Shown: one piece after another, positions 9,630 through 17,936 of the stretch
How positions within the stretch are numbered: the stretch's first letter is position 1
Layout: each line of letters starts with the position of its first letter
DNA from: Anaerotalea alkaliphila
GTDB taxonomy: Bacteria; Bacillota; Clostridia; Lachnospirales; Vallitaleaceae
DNA length: 64,000 nucleotides
NCBI RefSeq assembly: GCF_010179735.1
Contig: NZ_JAAEEH010000010.1
Coordinates: 1 to 64,000, forward strand
Reading direction: 5' to 3'
The notes under the pieces: generated by a model
What the model was told of the DNA's origin: nothing
What the model saw: the letters and a program-made list of their open reading frames with translations, nothing else
Databases searched by the model: none
Position numbers and translations under genes: made by a program

Positions 9630-9647
9630 ACATCAAACAAAATGCAG

Positions 9648-9678
9648 CGCCAGGGAGGAAGGTTTCCCTGGCGTTTTT
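9648..9678 (+). terminator. Intrinsic terminator of rnpB
   Basis: A perfect 9-bp stem (CGCCAGGGA 9648-9656 with TCCCTGGCG 9665-9673) is followed by TTTTT, about 20 bases after the RNase P RNA. Confidence 0.9.
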
Positions 9679-9788
9679 GGTTAAAATATCATTAATTTAC
9701 ACTGAACATCCATATAAAAGAGGGGGAGGCATGCTATACTGGTATGGGGAGCTGAAATCCGCAAAGGAAAGAGCGAGGAGGCGTGGCT

Positions 9789-10463
9789 ATGGCACAAAGA
9801 AGAGTTTTGGGATTGGTGGTTTTGTTTTTCGGAATCCTGTTCCTGTTGGACCAGCTGGGCATGGGGGTCGACCTTGGGCGGTTGATTGCCGGCTACTGGC
9901 CGTTGCTTCTGGTTGCGGTGGGCATCATCCAGCTGGCTGGCGGATCCGGCTTCCGGCTCAGCGGCATTCTATTGCTGGGTGCGGGCATACTGCTCCAGCT
10001 GGAGAAGGCGGGGGTCCTGGCGCTTTCCGTAAGAATCTGGGAACTTGTCCTTCCAGTTGCGGTGATCCTGTTGGGGGTGCATATGCTCCTGCCCCGGGCA
10101 AAAGGGGTCCGGGTTCGGTCGGAGGATTTTGTGAACCAGATGGCCCTTTTTTCCGGAGTTGAAGTCAAGAACGCCTCCCGGAACTTCCAAGGGGCGGACC
10201 TCCTGGTCCTCTTCGGAGGGATGGAACTGGACCTGCGCGGTGGGGCCATCGGTGCGGAGAGGCCGGCCAAAATCCAGGCTTTTGTGGGATTTGGGGGTGC
10301 GGACATCCTTGTTCCCGAAGGCTGGAAGGTGCGCGTTTCCGGATTGCCCCTATTCGGGGGTTGGAGCAACAAGACGGACCCTTCCGGTAAGGAGGGGGAT
10401 GCGGACCTGGTGGTGCAGCTGATCGTCCTCTTCGGTGGTTGCGAAGTGAAGAACAAAATATAG
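9789..10463 (+). CDS. LiaF-like membrane protein (cell-wall stress type)
   Basis: The 224-residue protein has four N-terminal hydrophobic segments (LGLVVLFFGILFLLDQLGM, the GYWPLLLVAVGII segment, a LSGILLLGAGILL segment and VLPVAVILLGVHMLL) followed by a soluble beta-rich domain after about residue 115. This is the arrangement of LiaF/VraT-like proteins (LiaI-LiaF transmembrane region plus C-terminal 'cell wall-active antibiotics response' domain), in which LiaF restrains the LiaRS envelope-stress system. No liaRS genes are adjacent. The ATG at 9789 follows AGGAGG (9776-9781) by 7 bases; a GTG at 9783 is too close to that site. A TATACT at 9735-9740 could be the -10 box. It is followed directly by the ClpE-like gene. 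Confidence 0.75.
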   Translation: MAQRRVLGLVVLFFGILFLLDQLGMGVDLGRLIAGYWPLLLVAVGIIQLAGGSGFRLSGILLLGAGILLQLEKAGVLALSVRIWELVLPVAVILLGVHMLLPRAKGVRVRSEDFVNQMALFSGVEVKNASRNFQGADLLVLFGGMELDLRGGAIGAERPAKIQAFVGFGGADILVPEGWKVRVSGLPLFGGWSNKTDPSGKEGDADLVVQLIVLFGGCEVKNKI

Positions 10464-10475
10464 GTGATGGAGTTG

Positions 10476-12794
10476 ATGAGATTGAAGTGTGCAATGTGCA
10501 GGAAAAATACGGCTGTGGTCTTCGTGACCAAATATAGGGAAGGAAAGCAGACGAGGGAGGGGATTTGCCTTCCCTGCGCGCAAAAACACGGTGTGGCACC
10601 CATGGAGCAACTTCTGGGGCAGACGGGCCTCACGCAGGAGGACATGGAGAACATCAACGCGCAGATGATGGAGATTCTGGGGGATCCGGGCATGCGGGAG
10701 CAGATGGCCGGCATGGTGGAGCAGTTCATGGGCTCCATGCCCGAGATGTTTGGCGACCCCGGCAGCACCGGGGAGCCGCAGGGGCTGGAGGAAGGATTCC
10801 GGGACTCCGGACCGGAGGAGGAAGGGGAGCCGGGCCGGGGGAGCGCCAGGACCAGGACGAAGGAGAGGCAGGAGCGCCGGAAAAGGAAGAATCTGGATGC
10901 TTTTGGCATCAACCTGACGGACAAAGCCAGGGACAACCAGGTGGACAGGATTGTGGGAAGGCACCGGGAAATCGACCGGGTGATCCAGATCCTGAACCGC
11001 CGCCAGAAGAACAATCCGGTTCTGATCGGAGAGCCGGGGGTCGGGAAGACCGCCATCGCAGAAGGCCTGGCTGTGCGGATCGTCCAGAAGCAGGTTCCTG
11101 TGAAGCTCCAGCAGACGGACGTATACCTGCTGGACCTGACCGCGGTGGTGGCGGGCACCCAATTCCGGGGACAGTTCGAAGCCAGGATGAAGGCCATCCT
11201 GGACGAGGCCAAGGCGGACGGGAAGGTCCTGCTGGTCATCGATGAAATCCACAACATCGCAGGTGCCGGTGAAGCGGACAATGGAGCCATGAATGCCGCG
11301 AACATCCTGAAGCCGGCCTTGGCCAGAGGGGAAGTCCAGGTGGTGGGCGCAACAACCCTGGAGGAGTACCGGAAACACATCGAGAAGGACTCCGCTCTGG
11401 AGCGGAGGTTCCAGCCCGTCCTGGTGGAGGAACCCTCCATCCAGGAGAGCATCGAAATCATCCGCGGAATCCGGGATTATTATGAAGACTTCCACAAGGT
11501 GCGGATTCCGGATTCCGTCATCGAGTCCGCCGTGGTTCTGTCGGAACGGTACATTCAAGACCGCTTCCTGCCGGACAAGGCCATCGACGTAATCGACGAG
11601 GCAGGATCCAGGGCCAATCTTCTGAACATGGGTCTGGTGGAGCTGGAGGCCCTTCGGGCCCAGCTGGACAGGATTGTGGAGGAGAAGGAAGAGGCCGCGG
11701 ACATGGACCATTATGAAAGGGCTGCGGAATGCAGGATAGAGGAGCTGCGTCTGGAGGACAAGATTGGAGACCTGGAGGAAAGGTGCACCCATGTGGAGAT
11801 CACCCAGGAGGACGTCGCCTATGTGATCGAGGCGTGGACCCGGATTCCGGTAGGGACCGTAGGGGAAGAGGAAGCCACAAAGCTCATGTCCCTGGAACGG
11901 CGCCTGCATCGGCGGATCGTCGGCCAGGAGGAGGCTGTCCGGAAGCTTTCCAAAGCCATCCGGCGGAACCGTTCGGGCTTCAAGAAAAAGCGCAAGCCCT
12001 CCTCCTTCATCTTCGTCGGCCCCACAGGCGTTGGCAAGACGGAATTGGCCAAGGCTGTTGCGGAAGAGCTTTTCGGAGACGAGGAGGCTTTGATCCGCTT
12101 CGACATGTCCGAATTCATGGAGAAGCATACCGTTTCCAAACTGATTGGAGCCCCTCCCGGTTATGTGGGCTACGAACAGGCGGGGCAGCTTACGGAAAAG
12201 GTAAGAAGGAAACCCTATTCCGTGCTTCTGCTGGATGAGATCGAAAAGGCCCACGGGGATGTGTTCAACCTGCTTCTCCAGATCCTGGAAGACGGCAGGC
12301 TGACGGACAGCCAAGGGCGCAGGGTGAATTTCGAAAACACGGTCCTCATCATGACCTCCAATGCGGGGACGGACAACAAGGGGACTGTCCTGGGATTTGC
12401 GGCCCAGGAGCAGAAGGCCCTCCAGGACAAGAGCCTGGACGCCTTGAAACAGTTCTTCCGGCCCGAATTCCTGAACAGGGTCGACGAGGTTGTGGTGTTC
12501 GAGCCGATGACCAGGGAGATGCTGGTGGAGATCCTGGAGCTGATGGTCCGGGAAGTGGTCGTGTCAGCCAGGGAGAAGGGGATCAAACTGGAGTTGTCCC
12601 AGGAAATCAAGGAGCTGGTCCTTGCCAAAGGTTGGGATCCCAAATACGGGGCCAGGCCCCTGCGCAGGACCATCCAACGCCTGGTGGAGGACGAGGTCGC
12701 CGAAGCCTATCTGACCGGCAAGGTGCGGGAAGGGCAGGCGGTGCTGGTGGGCGCGGAGGACGGACAGGTCGTCCTGTCCATCCGGCCATCCTAG
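10476..12794 (+). CDS. ClpE-like AAA+ protein unfoldase with N-terminal zinc finger
   Basis: The protein (about 772 residues) has two AAA+ modules: Walker [10 protein letters not shown] near residue 183 and GPTGVGKTE near 514, with VLLVIDEIHNI and LLLDEIEKAH as Walker B motifs and a short middle domain between. Instead of the double Clp-N repeat it begins with CAMC...CLPC (residues 4-36), a treble-clef zinc-binding motif as in ClpE. ClpE unfolds damaged proteins for ClpP or refolds them under heat stress. An IGF-type ClpP-binding loop is not obvious to me, so the ClpP partnership is uncertain. The start is ambiguous: GTG 10464, ATG 10467 and ATG 10476 are in frame; 10476 has AGGTGATGGAG before it and places the first cysteine as in ClpE. 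It is co-directional and immediately after the LiaF-like gene. Confidence 0.85.
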   Translation: MRLKCAMCRKNTAVVFVTKYREGKQTREGICLPCAQKHGVAPMEQLLGQTGLTQEDMENINAQMMEILGDPGMREQMAGMVEQFMGSMPEMFGDPGSTGEPQGLEEGFRDSGPEEEGEPGRGSARTRTKERQERRKRKNLDAFGINLTDKARDNQVDRIVGRHREIDRVIQILNRRQKNNPVLIGEPGVGKTAIAEGLAVRIVQKQVPVKLQQTDVYLLDLTAVVAGTQFRGQFEARMKAILDEAKADGKVLLVIDEIHNIAGAGEADNGAMNAANILKPALARGEVQVVGATTLEEYRKHIEKDSALERRFQPVLVEEPSIQESIEIIRGIRDYYEDFHKVRIPDSVIESAVVLSERYIQDRFLPDKAIDVIDEAGSRANLLNMGLVELEALRAQLDRIVEEKEEAADMDHYERAAECRIEELRLEDKIGDLEERCTHVEITQEDVAYVIEAWTRIPVGTVGEEEATKLMSLERRLHRRIVGQEEAVRKLSKAIRRNRSGFKKKRKPSSFIFVGPTGVGKTELAKAVAEELFGDEEALIRFDMSEFMEKHTVSKLIGAPPGYVGYEQAGQLTEKVRRKPYSVLLLDEIEKAHGDVFNLLLQILEDGRLTDSQGRRVNFENTVLIMTSNAGTDNKGTVLGFAAQEQKALQDKSLDALKQFFRPEFLNRVDEVVVFEPMTREMLVEILELMVREVVVSAREKGIKLELSQEIKELVLAKGWDPKYGARPLRRTIQRLVEDEVAEAYLTGKVREGQAVLVGAEDGQVVLSIRPS

Positions 12795-12903
12795 AATGAA
12801 ATGTGGCCAAAATGCAATTTTTTGTAAGAAATCATGCATTTTTGGGTGCTGTTTTACACAATAAAAAGACAGTGAAAATCAATTGACATAAAAATTCAAT
12901 ACG

Positions 12904-12952
12904 CTTTATAAACAAAAAGGCCCGTTAAATGGGTCTTTTTTTGTTTATAAAG
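12904..12952. terminator. Long near-perfect hairpin, probable bidirectional terminator
   Basis: The arm at 12904-12923 (begins CTTTATAAACAAAAA, ends GGCCC) pairs with 12931-12952 (begins GGGTC, ends TTTGTTTATAAAG) around a 7-base loop, with two unpaired T and one G-U. T-runs occur on either strand, so it can end transcription from the ClpE-like gene. Confidence 0.7.
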
Positions 12953-13015
12953 ACATGGCAACATGTACAAAACACATAAAAGATATGCAACATGCACAAA
13001 TAAAAGGAAAAAAGG

Positions 13016-13044
13016 TTGACCGTTTTTAAAATATCGAATATAAT
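13016..13044 (+). promoter_or_regulatory. Promoter of the SleB-like hydrolase gene
   Basis: TTGACC (13016-13021) and TATAAT (13039-13044) are separated by 17 bases. The transcript would carry a leader of about 160 bases before the start codon at 13215. Confidence 0.75.
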
Positions 13045-13214
13045 TACAGGAGTCTTGCAAAGACCGACCTAACAGTAAAAAACGGGGTTTTAAAAAACAA
13101 AATGCAGGATAAATGGCAACGAAAGCCCCAATCAAAGGGTTCGCAGGCGGAGGAAACATCCGGTCCAACCAGGGACAAACAGCACCGCCGGCGGAGTATG
13201 AAAGGAGCAACAAA

Positions 13215-13925
13215 ATGTTACGGATAAAAAGAAGCTTGCGATACGTAGGCTGGGCATTCCTCCTGGCCTTCGCCTGGGCCTTGCTGGTCGCAGGCAGCGA
13301 CACCGCAGGAGCCCAGACGCAGGAAAATGTCCAGGCACCTCCCGCGGTGCAGATGGAAGCGTCCCCTCTTAGGGAAGACGACCTGATGGAACCTGCGGAA
13401 ACGGAAGAACGGATATTCACCACCGCTGGGGATACCCAGGAAGCGGCACCTGCAGAGGCGGCCGCAACAGAAACACCCACGACAGAAACACCTGCACCGG
13501 CGCCGGCCGCACCGGCACCGTCCACTTCCACTTCCCAAGTCCTTTCCAAGAAAGATTATGACGCCCTCGTCAAAATCGTCCAGGCCGAGGCACCGGATGA
13601 AGATGAAATAGGCAAGATCATGGTAGCCAATGTCATCATGAACCGCGTGGCAAGCCCCAATTTTCCCAACAACGCCTATGATGTGATCCACCAGGTGACT
13701 GGTGGAGCAGTCCAATTTTCCCCCATCGCGGACGGAGCCTATGCAAAGGCGAAGCCCACCAAGAGCACCATTGCGGCGGTCGACAAGGCCCTTGCGGGAG
13801 TCGACCACTCCAAGGGAGCCCTTTATTTTGTTGCCTACTGGGTGCTGCGGGACAATCCAGGCAACTGGTTCGAAAGGGCCTTGACCCGCGTCGAAGACCA
13901 TGGATGCCACGTGTTCTTCAAGTAG
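13215..13925 (+). CDS. SleB-like cell-wall hydrolase (Hydrolase_2 domain)
   Basis: The 236-residue protein has a signal peptide or anchor (about residues 8-30, ending GAQ), a low-complexity Ala/Pro/Thr/Glu linker (about 35-105) that would span the wall, and a C-terminal SleB-type domain starting at KKDYDALVKIVQAEAPDEDE. The glutamate in QAEA corresponds to the catalytic acid of SleB and CwlJ, and IMVANVIMNRVAS plus the closing ALTRVEDHGCHVFF are family features. SleB enzymes are lytic transglycosylases of spore cortex; many non-spore relatives remodel vegetative wall. The ATG at 13215 follows AAAGGAG (13201-13207); an open extension upstream lacks a signal peptide. It has its own promoter and long leader. 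Confidence 0.85.
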   Translation: MLRIKRSLRYVGWAFLLAFAWALLVAGSDTAGAQTQENVQAPPAVQMEASPLREDDLMEPAETEERIFTTAGDTQEAAPAEAAATETPTTETPAPAPAAPAPSTSTSQVLSKKDYDALVKIVQAEAPDEDEIGKIMVANVIMNRVASPNFPNNAYDVIHQVTGGAVQFSPIADGAYAKAKPTKSTIAAVDKALAGVDHSKGALYFVAYWVLRDNPGNWFERALTRVEDHGCHVFFK

Positions 13926-13943
13926 CGTGTATGCAAAAAGCAT

Positions 13944-13972
13944 TTGTCTAGTACGGGCGGATATGGTATAAT
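13944..13972 (+). promoter_or_regulatory. Promoter of thrC
   Basis: TTGTCT (13944-13949) and TATAAT (13967-13972) are separated by 17 bases, and the -10 box is extended by TGG immediately upstream. Confidence 0.8.
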
Positions 13973-14029
13973 ATCACCGGTAAACCGCCAGTTTCACGGC
14001 TGATGCACATTGTAAAGGAAGGTCGAAAA

Positions 14030-15532
14030 ATGCAACAGGTATTTTACAATAGTACAAGAGGTATGGAGGAAAAAGTCACCGCATCTTATGCCATCACCCA
14101 AGGGCTGGCAAAGGATGGGGGGCTTTTTGTACCTGACCATATACCTGCGCTGGAGCAATCCATGGAAGCGCTGGGGGACATGACCTATCAGGAAGTGGCC
14201 TATGAAGTTTTGAAGCGGTTTTTCACCGACTTCACGGAAGAGGAATTGAAGCGTTGCATCCAGGGGGCCTACGACGGGAAGTTTGACCACAAGGAAATCG
14301 CCCCCCTGGTCAAAGTGGGGGACCTCCACTATCTGGAATTGTTCCATGGAGCCACCATCGCCTTCAAGGACATGGCGCTGTCCATCCTCCCCTATCTGAT
14401 GATGACGGCCGCGAAGAAGCAGGCCATCGAAGACGAGATTGTCATACTCGCCGCCACTTCCGGGGATACCGGAAAGGCCGCCTTGGCTGGATTTGCGGAT
14501 GTGGAGGGAACAAGGATCGTCGTCTTCTATCCGAAGGACGGGGTCAGTCCCATACAGAAGCAGCAGATGGTCACCCAGCAGGGGGAGAACACCTATGTGG
14601 TGGGGATCGAGGGGAATTTCGATGACGCCCAGAACGGGGTGAAGCGGATCTTTGCGGATGAGGCTTTCGCCGCCCGCATGAAGGCGAACCACAAGCAGTT
14701 CAGCTCCGCCAATTCCATCAACATCGGCAGGCTGGTGCCCCAGGTGGCCTACTATGTCTACGCCTATTCCAGGCTGGTCAAGGCAGGGGAGGTCAGGAGC
14801 GGCGAGGCGGTCAACTTCGCCGTGCCCACCGGAAATTTCGGGAACATCCTGGCCGCCTACTATGCGAAGCAGATGGGCGTTCCGGTGGGGAAACTGGTCT
14901 GCGCCTCCAACGACAACAAGGTGCTCTACGATTTCCTGCGGACGGGGGTCTACGACAGGCGCCGGGAGTTCATGCTGACCATTTCCCCTTCCATGGACAT
15001 CCTGATTTCCAGCAATCTGGAGCGGCTGCTCTATGAGATTGCCGGCCAGGACCCGGGGGAGACCAAAAGGCTGATGGAAGACCTCCAGAGCCAGGGGTAT
15101 TATGAGATTACCCCGGCCATGAAAGGGAAGCTCCAGGATTTCTTCGGAGCCTTCGCCGACGAGGCCCAGACAAAAGCCGCCATCGCCCAGGTGTTCGAGG
15201 GGGAGGGATACCTCCTGGATCCCCATACGGCGGTCGCCTACCATGCCTGCAGACGATACCAGGAAGAGACGGGTGACAGGAGGACCATGGTGGTCGTGTC
15301 CACCGCAAGCCCCTATAAGTTCACCGCCAGCACGATGGAAGCCATCGGTCAGGAATATGCGGGCCAGGATGATTTCGAACTGGTGGAGTGCATGAACGAG
15401 CGCAGCGGCGTTCCAGTGCCTAAAGCGGTCACGGAAGTCCTGGAGTCTCCGGTGCGGCACAAGGACACATGCAAAAAAGAGGAGATGCCCCAGGTTGTGG
15501 CGGCTTTCCTTGGATTGGGAGAAGTGCAATGA
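14030..15532 (+). CDS. thrC: Threonine synthase
   Basis: ThrC converts O-phosphohomoserine to threonine with pyridoxal phosphate. The 500-residue length and sequence fit the long (fungal/proteobacterial-like) threonine synthase class: the N-terminal YNSTRG and GLAKDGGLFVP motifs, the PLP lysine in FHGATIAFKDMAL near residue 105, the LAATSGDTGKAAL phosphate-binding loop, and the SSANSINIGRLVPQ stretch. The ATG at 14030 follows AAAGGAAGG; nine extra in-frame codons upstream lack a ribosome site. The promoter directly upstream is strong. The stop overlaps the next start by 4 bases (ATGA), coupling it to a flavin reductase-like gene. No hom or thrB gene is in the window. Confidence 0.95.
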   Translation: MQQVFYNSTRGMEEKVTASYAITQGLAKDGGLFVPDHIPALEQSMEALGDMTYQEVAYEVLKRFFTDFTEEELKRCIQGAYDGKFDHKEIAPLVKVGDLHYLELFHGATIAFKDMALSILPYLMMTAAKKQAIEDEIVILAATSGDTGKAALAGFADVEGTRIVVFYPKDGVSPIQKQQMVTQQGENTYVVGIEGNFDDAQNGVKRIFADEAFAARMKANHKQFSSANSINIGRLVPQVAYYVYAYSRLVKAGEVRSGEAVNFAVPTGNFGNILAAYYAKQMGVPVGKLVCASNDNKVLYDFLRTGVYDRRREFMLTISPSMDILISSNLERLLYEIAGQDPGETKRLMEDLQSQGYYEITPAMKGKLQDFFGAFADEAQTKAAIAQVFEGEGYLLDPHTAVAYHACRRYQEETGDRRTMVVVSTASPYKFTASTMEAIGQEYAGQDDFELVECMNERSGVPVPKAVTEVLESPVRHKDTCKKEEMPQVVAAFLGLGEVQ

Positions 15533-16041
15533 AAAAGACGTTCGTGAACCATTTGGACCATATCCGTGAGACGGAGGAGCAGCTGGCCAAGGGAGCTTTC
15601 CTGACCGTGCAGGCGGACGGGATCCCCAACACCATGACCATATCCTGGGGCAGCGTGGGCCACATGTGGAACCGGCCCATCTTCACTGTCATGGTCCGTC
15701 CCCAGCGGAGGACCTTCGAACTCCTGGAAAAGGCGGGGCATTTCACCGTGAGCCTGCCTGTGGGACAGGGGATGGAGGAAGCTCTGGCCTATTGCGGAAG
15801 CAATTCCGGAAGGGACAGGAACAAATTCAAGGAATGCGACCTGCATCTGGAGGAGGGGGAGAAAGTGGATTCTCCTGTCATCTCCAACGCCAGGCTCCAT
15901 TATGAGTGCCAGGTGGTCGCCAAGCATCCCCTGACGGAGGAAGGCCTGGATCCGGAACTGGTGGAGAAGTTCTATCCCCGCAAGGATTACCATATGATGT
16001 TTTATGGAAAAATCCTCAGTTGCTACCTGCTGGAAGAATAA
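15529..16041 (+). CDS. Flavin reductase-like FMN-binding protein
   Basis: The 170-residue protein is a member of the flavin reductase (DIM6/NTAB, Flavin_Reduct) split-barrel family. Features are GAFLTVQADGIPNTMTISWGS, the RPIFTVMVRPQRRTFELLEKAGHFTVSLP core that binds FMN, and the C-terminal FYPRKDYHMMFYGKILSCY. Members act as NAD(P)H:flavin oxidoreductases or FMN-binding oxidoreductases; the substrate cannot be told. It overlaps thrC by 4 bases, so it is made from the same message, although no functional link to threonine synthesis is evident. Confidence 0.85.
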   Translation: MKKTFVNHLDHIRETEEQLAKGAFLTVQADGIPNTMTISWGSVGHMWNRPIFTVMVRPQRRTFELLEKAGHFTVSLPVGQGMEEALAYCGSNSGRDRNKFKECDLHLEEGEKVDSPVISNARLHYECQVVAKHPLTEEGLDPELVEKFYPRKDYHMMFYGKILSCYLLEE

Positions 16042-16051
16042 GGTCCTTAAA

Positions 16052-16083
16052 GAAGAAGCGCGTGCCTCGGCACGCGCTTCTTC
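16052..16083. terminator. 15-bp perfect GC-rich hairpin after the flavin reductase gene
   Basis: GAAGAAGCGCGTGCC (16052-16066) is the exact reverse complement of 16069-16083 with two central bases. It lies 10 bases after the stop codon. No T-run follows, so it may be a weak terminator or an mRNA 3' end. Confidence 0.55.
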
Positions 16084-16120
16084 CGGATGAAAGGGGCCGA
16101 CGAGCGAAAGGAGAGATACG

Positions 16121-17932
16121 ATGGAAGAACGGATCAGGACTAGACAGGAGATGGAGGAAAAGGACACCTGGAGGCTGGAGGACATCTTTGAATGCGACCA
16201 GGCTTGGGAAGAGGCTTTCCAAGAGGTGGCCCGGAAATCGGACGGGATGAAAGCGTTGAAGGGGACCCTGGGGAAAGGGGCAAAAGCCATGGGTGCCGCA
16301 CTGGAGGCCAGGGACATCCTCCTGGAGGAGTTCGAGCGGCTCCATGCCTACGCCCACATGCGTCTGGACCAGGATACGGCCAACGGTTTTTATCAGGGCA
16401 TGGACCAGAGGGTCAAAGGACTGCAGTCCAAGGTCATGGCGGACACCGCCTTCCTCATTCCGGAAATCCTTGCGGTGCCGGAAGGGACCATGGCCGCTTG
16501 GGTGGAAGAGGAAAGCCTTGCGACTTACCGCCAGCATCTGGAGGAGATCCTGGAGGAAAAGCCCCATGTGCTGGACGAGGCGCGGGAATCCCTGCTGGCC
16601 CAGGCGGCGGAAGTCCTGCAGGGAAGCGGGCAGACCTTCGGGATGCTGAACAATGCGGACCTTAAGTTCCCCCCCATCACCGGGGAGGACGGACAGCCCA
16701 CCCCGGTCACCCACAGCAGGTTCCTTCCCCTCCTGCAGAGCGGGAACCGGGAGGTCCGCAAGGCCGCCTATGCATCGGTCTGCGGGGTCTACGGACAGTT
16801 CAGGAACACCTTCGCCTCCCTCCTGGGGAACACCGTGAAGAAGCACGTGTTCACCGCCAGGATCCGAAACTTCCGTTCCGCCAGGGAAGCGGCCTTGTCG
16901 GCCAACCACATCCCAGAAACGGTCTACGACAACCTGGTGGCCACCATCCGCAGGAACCTGCCCCTGCTGCACCGTTACCTGCGGCTGCGGAAGCAGATGC
17001 TGGGTCTTGACACCTTGCACATGTACGACCTCCATGTACCGCTGGTGGGGGACGTGGAGATGGAAATCCCCTATGGGGAAGCCAAAGGCATCCTTCTGGA
17101 CGCATTGGCGCCTTTGGGAAGGGACTACAACCGCATCCTGGCCCAGGGCCTTTCGGACCGGTGGGTGGACGTCTACGAGAACAGGGGTAAGCGCAGCGGG
17201 GCCTATTCCTCCGGCGCCTACGGGACACCCCCCTATATCCTGATGAACTACGAGGGGAACCTGAACAGCCTGTTCACCCTGGCCCATGAGGCGGGACACT
17301 CCATGCACAGCTGGTATTCCAGGAGGAGCCAGCCCTATGTCTACGGTGACTACTCCATCTTCGTGGCGGAGGTGGCATCCACCTGCAACGAATCCCTGCT
17401 GAACAGGCATCTGCTGTCCAAGACCCAGGACCAAAGGACGAAGCTGCATCTGCTCAACCATGTGCTGGAAGGCTTCCGCAACACGGTTTTCCGGCAGACG
17501 CTGTTCGCGGAGTTCGAGCATGCCATCCACAAGAAGGTGGAGGAAGGGGAAGGCCTGACCGCGGAGCTGCTTTCCTCCCTGTATCTGGATCTGAACCGGG
17601 ACTATTACGGCCCGGAGGTGGAGCTGGACGACAGCATCGCCGTGGAATGGTCGAGGATTCCCCATTTCCACTACAATCACTACGTTTACCAGTACGCCAC
17701 GGGATACAGCGCCGCCGCCGCACTGAGCAGGCAGATCCTGGGGGAGGGAAGACCGGCGGTCATCCGGTACCTGGACTTCCTGGCGGCGGGGCGCTCCCTG
17801 AAGCCCATCGACGCCCTGCGCAAGGCCGGCGTGGACATGGAGACGCCGGAGGCTGTGGAGGCCGCCTGCCGGGTATTCGAGGAAACCCTTCTGGAGATGG
17901 AAGCTCTGGCCGGCGTCCGGCGGGAGGGGTGA
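16121..17932 (+). CDS. pepF: Oligoendopeptidase F (M3 metallopeptidase)
   Basis: PepF is a cytosolic zinc endopeptidase that cuts peptides of about 7-17 residues. The 603-residue protein has the normal length and ends. The N-terminal oligopeptidase F domain (DTWRLEDIFECDQAWEE onward) precedes the peptidase M3 core with the HEXXH zinc site as LAHEAGHSMHSWYS near residue 388 and the third zinc ligand in FVAEVASTCNE about 25 residues later. The C-terminal HYVYQYATGYSAAAALS and FLAAGRSLKPIDALRKAGVD are typical. The ATG at 16121 follows AAGGAGAG. The next gene starts 5 bases after its stop. Confidence 0.95.
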   Translation: MEERIRTRQEMEEKDTWRLEDIFECDQAWEEAFQEVARKSDGMKALKGTLGKGAKAMGAALEARDILLEEFERLHAYAHMRLDQDTANGFYQGMDQRVKGLQSKVMADTAFLIPEILAVPEGTMAAWVEEESLATYRQHLEEILEEKPHVLDEARESLLAQAAEVLQGSGQTFGMLNNADLKFPPITGEDGQPTPVTHSRFLPLLQSGNREVRKAAYASVCGVYGQFRNTFASLLGNTVKKHVFTARIRNFRSAREAALSANHIPETVYDNLVATIRRNLPLLHRYLRLRKQMLGLDTLHMYDLHVPLVGDVEMEIPYGEAKGILLDALAPLGRDYNRILAQGLSDRWVDVYENRGKRSGAYSSGAYGTPPYILMNYEGNLNSLFTLAHEAGHSMHSWYSRRSQPYVYGDYSIFVAEVASTCNESLLNRHLLSKTQDQRTKLHLLNHVLEGFRNTVFRQTLFAEFEHAIHKKVEEGEGLTAELLSSLYLDLNRDYYGPEVELDDSIAVEWSRIPHFHYNHYVYQYATGYSAAAALSRQILGEGRPAVIRYLDFLAAGRSLKPIDALRKAGVDMETPEAVEAACRVFEETLLEMEALAGVRREG

Positions 17933-17936
17933 CGGC

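Larger units (their letters stand above)
12795..13214. other. AT-rich intergenic region with long hairpin, promoter and structured leader
   Basis: This 420-base gap is far richer in A/T than its surroundings up to about 13100. It contains the long hairpin at 12904-12952, repeats of ATGCAACATG/ATGGCAACATG type at 12955-12966 and 12985-12994, the promoter at 13016-13044, and a leader of about 160 bases ahead of the SleB-like gene that becomes GC-rich after 13090. I see no protein gene in it. Confidence 0.6.

Noticed and set aside
13051-13214. c-di-AMP (ydaO) or c-di-GMP riboswitch ahead of the SleB-like gene
   Set aside because: Small stems exist, but neither the ydaO core nor the GGGACGCAAAGC of the c-di-GMP-I class is present. 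It is kept only as an unexplained leader.
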